Shown piece by piece: positions 60,651 through 64,000 of a stretch of 64,000 bases of DNA. The notes under the pieces are model-generated. The model worked only from the letters and a program-made list of their open reading frames with translations, was not told the DNA's origin and searched no databases. This DNA is from Pterobdella sp. o SKG-2022 (lineage: Eukaryota > Annelida > Clitellata > Hirudinida > Piscicolidae). Both the position numbers and the translations under genes were made by a program. The stretch is from contig OZ038321.1 in the NCBI GenBank assembly GCA_964035795.1, positions 14,315,971-14,379,970 of the forward strand, read 5' to 3'. The first letter of the stretch is position 1; each line of letters opens with the position of its first letter.

Positions 60651-62115
60651 AAAAAATTTGAAGTCTCCATAAAATATTTACAGTTTGAGATTTTATCCAC
60701 AAACTTTCATGTTTTCCCATATTTTATAAGATTTCATTTTCCATAAAAAAATTTTTTTTTTGAATAATTTAAGTAAAAATTTTAATTTTAATTTATTATC
60801 GAATTAGCTTTGAAATAATTAAAATAGACTTACTATCAAGACTTCTAATTTTAAAAAATGGGCATAAATTATTGAGAAACAAATTGGAAAAAAGAATTTT
60901 TCATCATGTGAAAGCAACTATTTCTAAAAATATCCAAAAAAATATATAGGTTTTTCTTTTTTTACCATATAATAAATTTTATCACAATAACTTAATCTAT
61001 CGTAAGTAAAAACTTGGAAACTCAAATAATCTCAAATTAATCCCACTCGTAAATAAAACATACTTTGGCCTTATCAAAATTTGTTTCCATCGACTTATCT
61101 TTTCGAAAGACATAAACAAATTTATATGTTTTAAACAGCCTGTCGGTAGCATAAAGGGGAGTCTTTATTAAACGCTATACTTTATAGCTCAACTCACGCT
61201 TTTGTGTGTGAATTGTTTCAGCATTACCTTGTATTTAAAAACAGGTCCAGTTTTCTGAATCCAATTTTTTCATTCTTTCTTAAAAAATTCTTTTTTAAAA
61301 TCTGGGTCAGTTCATAATTTATTATAACATATTTTATATGTTTTATATTGAATTTATTTTTCATCATAATCCACTGATGTCCACAATGGGTTGTGTTATT
61401 TATGTCATATAGATTTGTTGATAATGTTTCTGAATAGTTTCAAAATATCACTGTTTTTAATTAAATTCATTTTAAAATATGAGCAAATTCTGAAGCACTA
61501 AATAAATTTTTAAAAGATAACTTTTCCAAATAAAATTATCAATCTCTCATTGAAGTGTAATGAGATCATAAATTTAAATGGTGTTAAGATGAAAGCTGCA
61601 GGAAGAATATTTATATTCTTATCACGAATGTCTTAATTTGATAATGCTTCATAACATGCTAAAGATGTATCCACTATATTTTTTTTCTTATTTCTGCTTT
61701 TCAAAGTACATTTTATTCAAAAAAACGAAAATTTTGATTATTTGAACTACTGGGTACATTTGCAAGTTTTTTTCTCATTTGATTTCAGATTTTTAGTTAA
61801 ATGAAGAAAATAAAAGAATTTAATTGAAGTTTTATATTGATTCTCGGAGTTGAAAATCACAAAATGTTTGTTTTATTTCATTAAACATTATTTATGAATT
61901 TATTTTTCCAAGCTTCATTGAAGCCAAGCTTGTGAATCGATTCACAAATTCTAAGCACCTGAAATGAAGGATTTAAACGGAAGGTTAAAATATCTGCTAA
62001 TTTGTTGAAAACCATCAAAGTATTAATAAATAATCTTCATTGTTTCAAACAATGTTTTTTTGTTCCAAAAATTTCACCGATCACCATAAAGAATTGAATA
62101 AAAACAAACAAAAGC
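60651..62115. other. No gene recognised
   Basis: AT-rich intergenic or intronic sequence. Confidence 0.4.
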
Positions 62116-62316
62116 ATGAAATTTTCTCATTCTTTTTCATTGTTCATTCTATATTTTTTTTGTCCAATAAATATTTATTACTGCAAAGAAAAATCATCTA
62201 GCTGCTTAGCAATAGATCTGAACAAGGCAACAAACGACAAAGCTCCAAGTCACATGTTCTCATCGCAATGCAGCATGAGAACATCATTGAAATATCTCAC
62301 TTTCCAGTGGTTTTAA
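62116..62316 (+). CDS. Candidate small secreted Cys-containing protein
   Basis: A 66-codon ATG frame. The N-terminus MKFSHSFSLFILYFFCPINI has the charge-plus-hydrophobic layout of a signal peptide, and the polar remainder holds Cys residues (YYCKEK, SSCLA, SQCSM). The start context AAAGCATGA is acceptable. No family was recognised and no supporting splice sites were seen. Phe-rich chance frames are common here, so it is only a candidate. Confidence 0.25.
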   Translation: MKFSHSFSLFILYFFCPINIYYCKEKSSSCLAIDLNKATNDKAPSHMFSSQCSMRTSLKYLTFQWF

Positions 62317-63922
62317 TTCACGATTCAAATAATAATTTTGTTAAAAATGTTAGAAGAACTTGGAAGACTTAAGAAATTAAATTTTAATTTTCTTTCAATG
62401 TCATCCCAAAAGGCTTTGTGCCTGATGAGTTATTCAATGCTCACAAGATGGAAAAAATTAATGAATTCAATTTAGAAATTTAAAAGTTTCTAAATAGAAC
62501 TTTAAATACTCTAAAAGATTCGGTTATATAAGTTTCACTTGATATTCAACAACGATTGACAAACCACGATGCATATAAAACGCAGAAGTCTCATCAAAAG
62601 AACTCGTTATGAACCTGGAAGGTCCATTTTCACTGGCACTTGACCAAATTGTGGCGAACTTCTAGAAAGAATTATAATATCAGCATTAATAAAGACCACT
62701 AAGCTATATAGGGCCGATTAAGTTCATCAAATGACATACGTGTAAAAGTATGTTTATTATGTTTTCTATTTATTTATTTTGTTTAATGCTCATTGTCTTA
62801 ATTACAGTAAAAAGTTGAAGTCATATGAGTTTTTTTTGCACTCAGTTATATGTAGTTTGGTCGCTTATAGAGGCCATAGAAACCAGTATTTCTTTAAACA
62901 TGCTCAAAGTGCTAGTATAGTTTAGCATCGTTTTGATGGTTTTTATTTAAATAGCAATTCAGTAAAAAAAATTATTTAATTATAAAATATAATAAGCTAT
63001 TTTTAAATCTAATATTTTTCCAAAATATTCAAGTGCAAGTTTTTTAGAGACATCTTATGTATCTTTTTTTTATATTATTTGAATAACTTTTTATTTTCAA
63101 TTTTTTATGAAGAATTTTTGATAAATTTATTTTAAAAAAACTGAAATTTTCAATAAGTTAACTTTACCATGAATCATTAGTAGTGTGAGTTGAATATTCA
63201 AAATGGAAATCTGGTCTTAATAGTTTTTTTTTGTCTTAAGAATTCGGAAATAATTATAGAAGATTAACTAAACTAGCCTATTAACAAAAACGATTTGAAT
63301 CAAACACTTTAATTAACTGAATAATAATACAAAGCTTTTCGTAAGTTGAACTCACATTATCAATTATAGAAGATGCTTCACATTTGCAATGATGTTAAAA
63401 ACACTATGCTGATATTTTTGTGATGATGATGAATGGTTATGATCTTGATAAAATGAAACAGAAAATGGAGATGAATATAAATATATCACGAAACATTATT
63501 TATATTATAACAAATATTCATAAAACAAGGAGTATCCCAATTTTCTTCTGTTAATTATAACAAATGATTATAGTTCGGTGGAAATGACATTTGAAACAAA
63601 AGTGAAAAAAATTATATCAAAAGTCATCTCTAAATTTTTCTTCAAAGTTACTCTTGAAAATTTAATAATTTTTTTTTGGGATTTTTCATTTTTTTTTTAA
63701 TTTTTTATAACTCATTCATTTCAACTTGTCGTTTTTATCCGCCATTTATATAAATATTTTTATGCTTACTCTACATGCATTATCAACTTTCAATTTTATA
63801 AAAAGTTTCATTCAAGAATTGAAGTTTTGTTGTTTTGAGAATTTTTATTTTTCATTTCCATGTTTTTCGTTTTGTTCAAGCGGTTTTGTTTATAGCGGTT
63901 TTTTCATTTTATTTCTTTCTAG
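62317..63922. other. No gene recognised
   Basis: AT-rich sequence with no coding pattern. Confidence 0.4.
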
Positions 63923-64000
63923 ACCAAGCTTGAAGTTCAGATGGTTGAAGAAGCATCAGACAGCTGGTAGCCTTGAAAGTCATCAAGTTCAATGCACTTG
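63923..64000 (+). CDS. Candidate partial exon at the right edge
   Basis: It follows a strong acceptor (ATTTTATTTCTTTCTAG). Only one frame stays open to the window end, giving PSLKFRWLKKHQTAGSLESH then QVQCT. The composition is ordinary protein-like and GC content rises. FRWLKK with a later Cys could suit an Ig or LRR C-terminal cap, but the piece is too short to assign. Confidence 0.35.

Overview
This window is nuclear DNA of an invertebrate animal. It is very AT-rich, genes are split into many short exons with GT..AG introns, and animal-type SINE and LINE remains are present. Four protein genes can be rebuilt from splice sites whose phases agree. I cannot place the species more narrowly from sequence alone.

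Left third (1-20.2 kb). On the minus strand, 532-13520 holds an AHCYL (IRBIT-type S-adenosylhomocysteine-hydrolase-like) gene. Fourteen exons encode the first 413 residues, and the C-terminal end lies off the left edge. A worn LINE (15.0-16.5 kb) separates its 5' end from a divergently oriented C2H2 zinc-finger gene (16814-20203, four exons, 903 residues).

Middle (20.2-40 kb). Facing the zinc-finger gene tail to tail is a GEN1 Holliday-junction resolvase (26532 down to 21451). All the nuclease acidic residues are present, along with a chromodomain-like region and a long C-terminal tail. Upstream of it and on the same strand is a three-Ig-domain, probably GPI-anchored cell-surface protein (40015 down to 27017), whose signal-peptide exon was not found.

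Right part (40-64 kb). I see no complete gene. It holds a 1.08-kb element with almost identical 195-bp inverted arms (42235-43310), a 2.6-kb GAA/TTC tract (46496-49120), pieces of at least two kinds of LINE (54-60.7 kb), a nested foldback structure, and a few weak exon candidates including one open at the right edge.

A tRNA-derived SINE with an L2-LINE-like 3' tail occurs four times. One copy sits exactly on a splice donor of the AHCYL gene and has duplicated it; this is the most striking single observation. I found no convincing new multi-gene system. The unusual items are this SINE, the GAA/TTC tract, the inverted-arm element, the substituted AHCYL active site and a duplicated C-terminal motif in GEN1.
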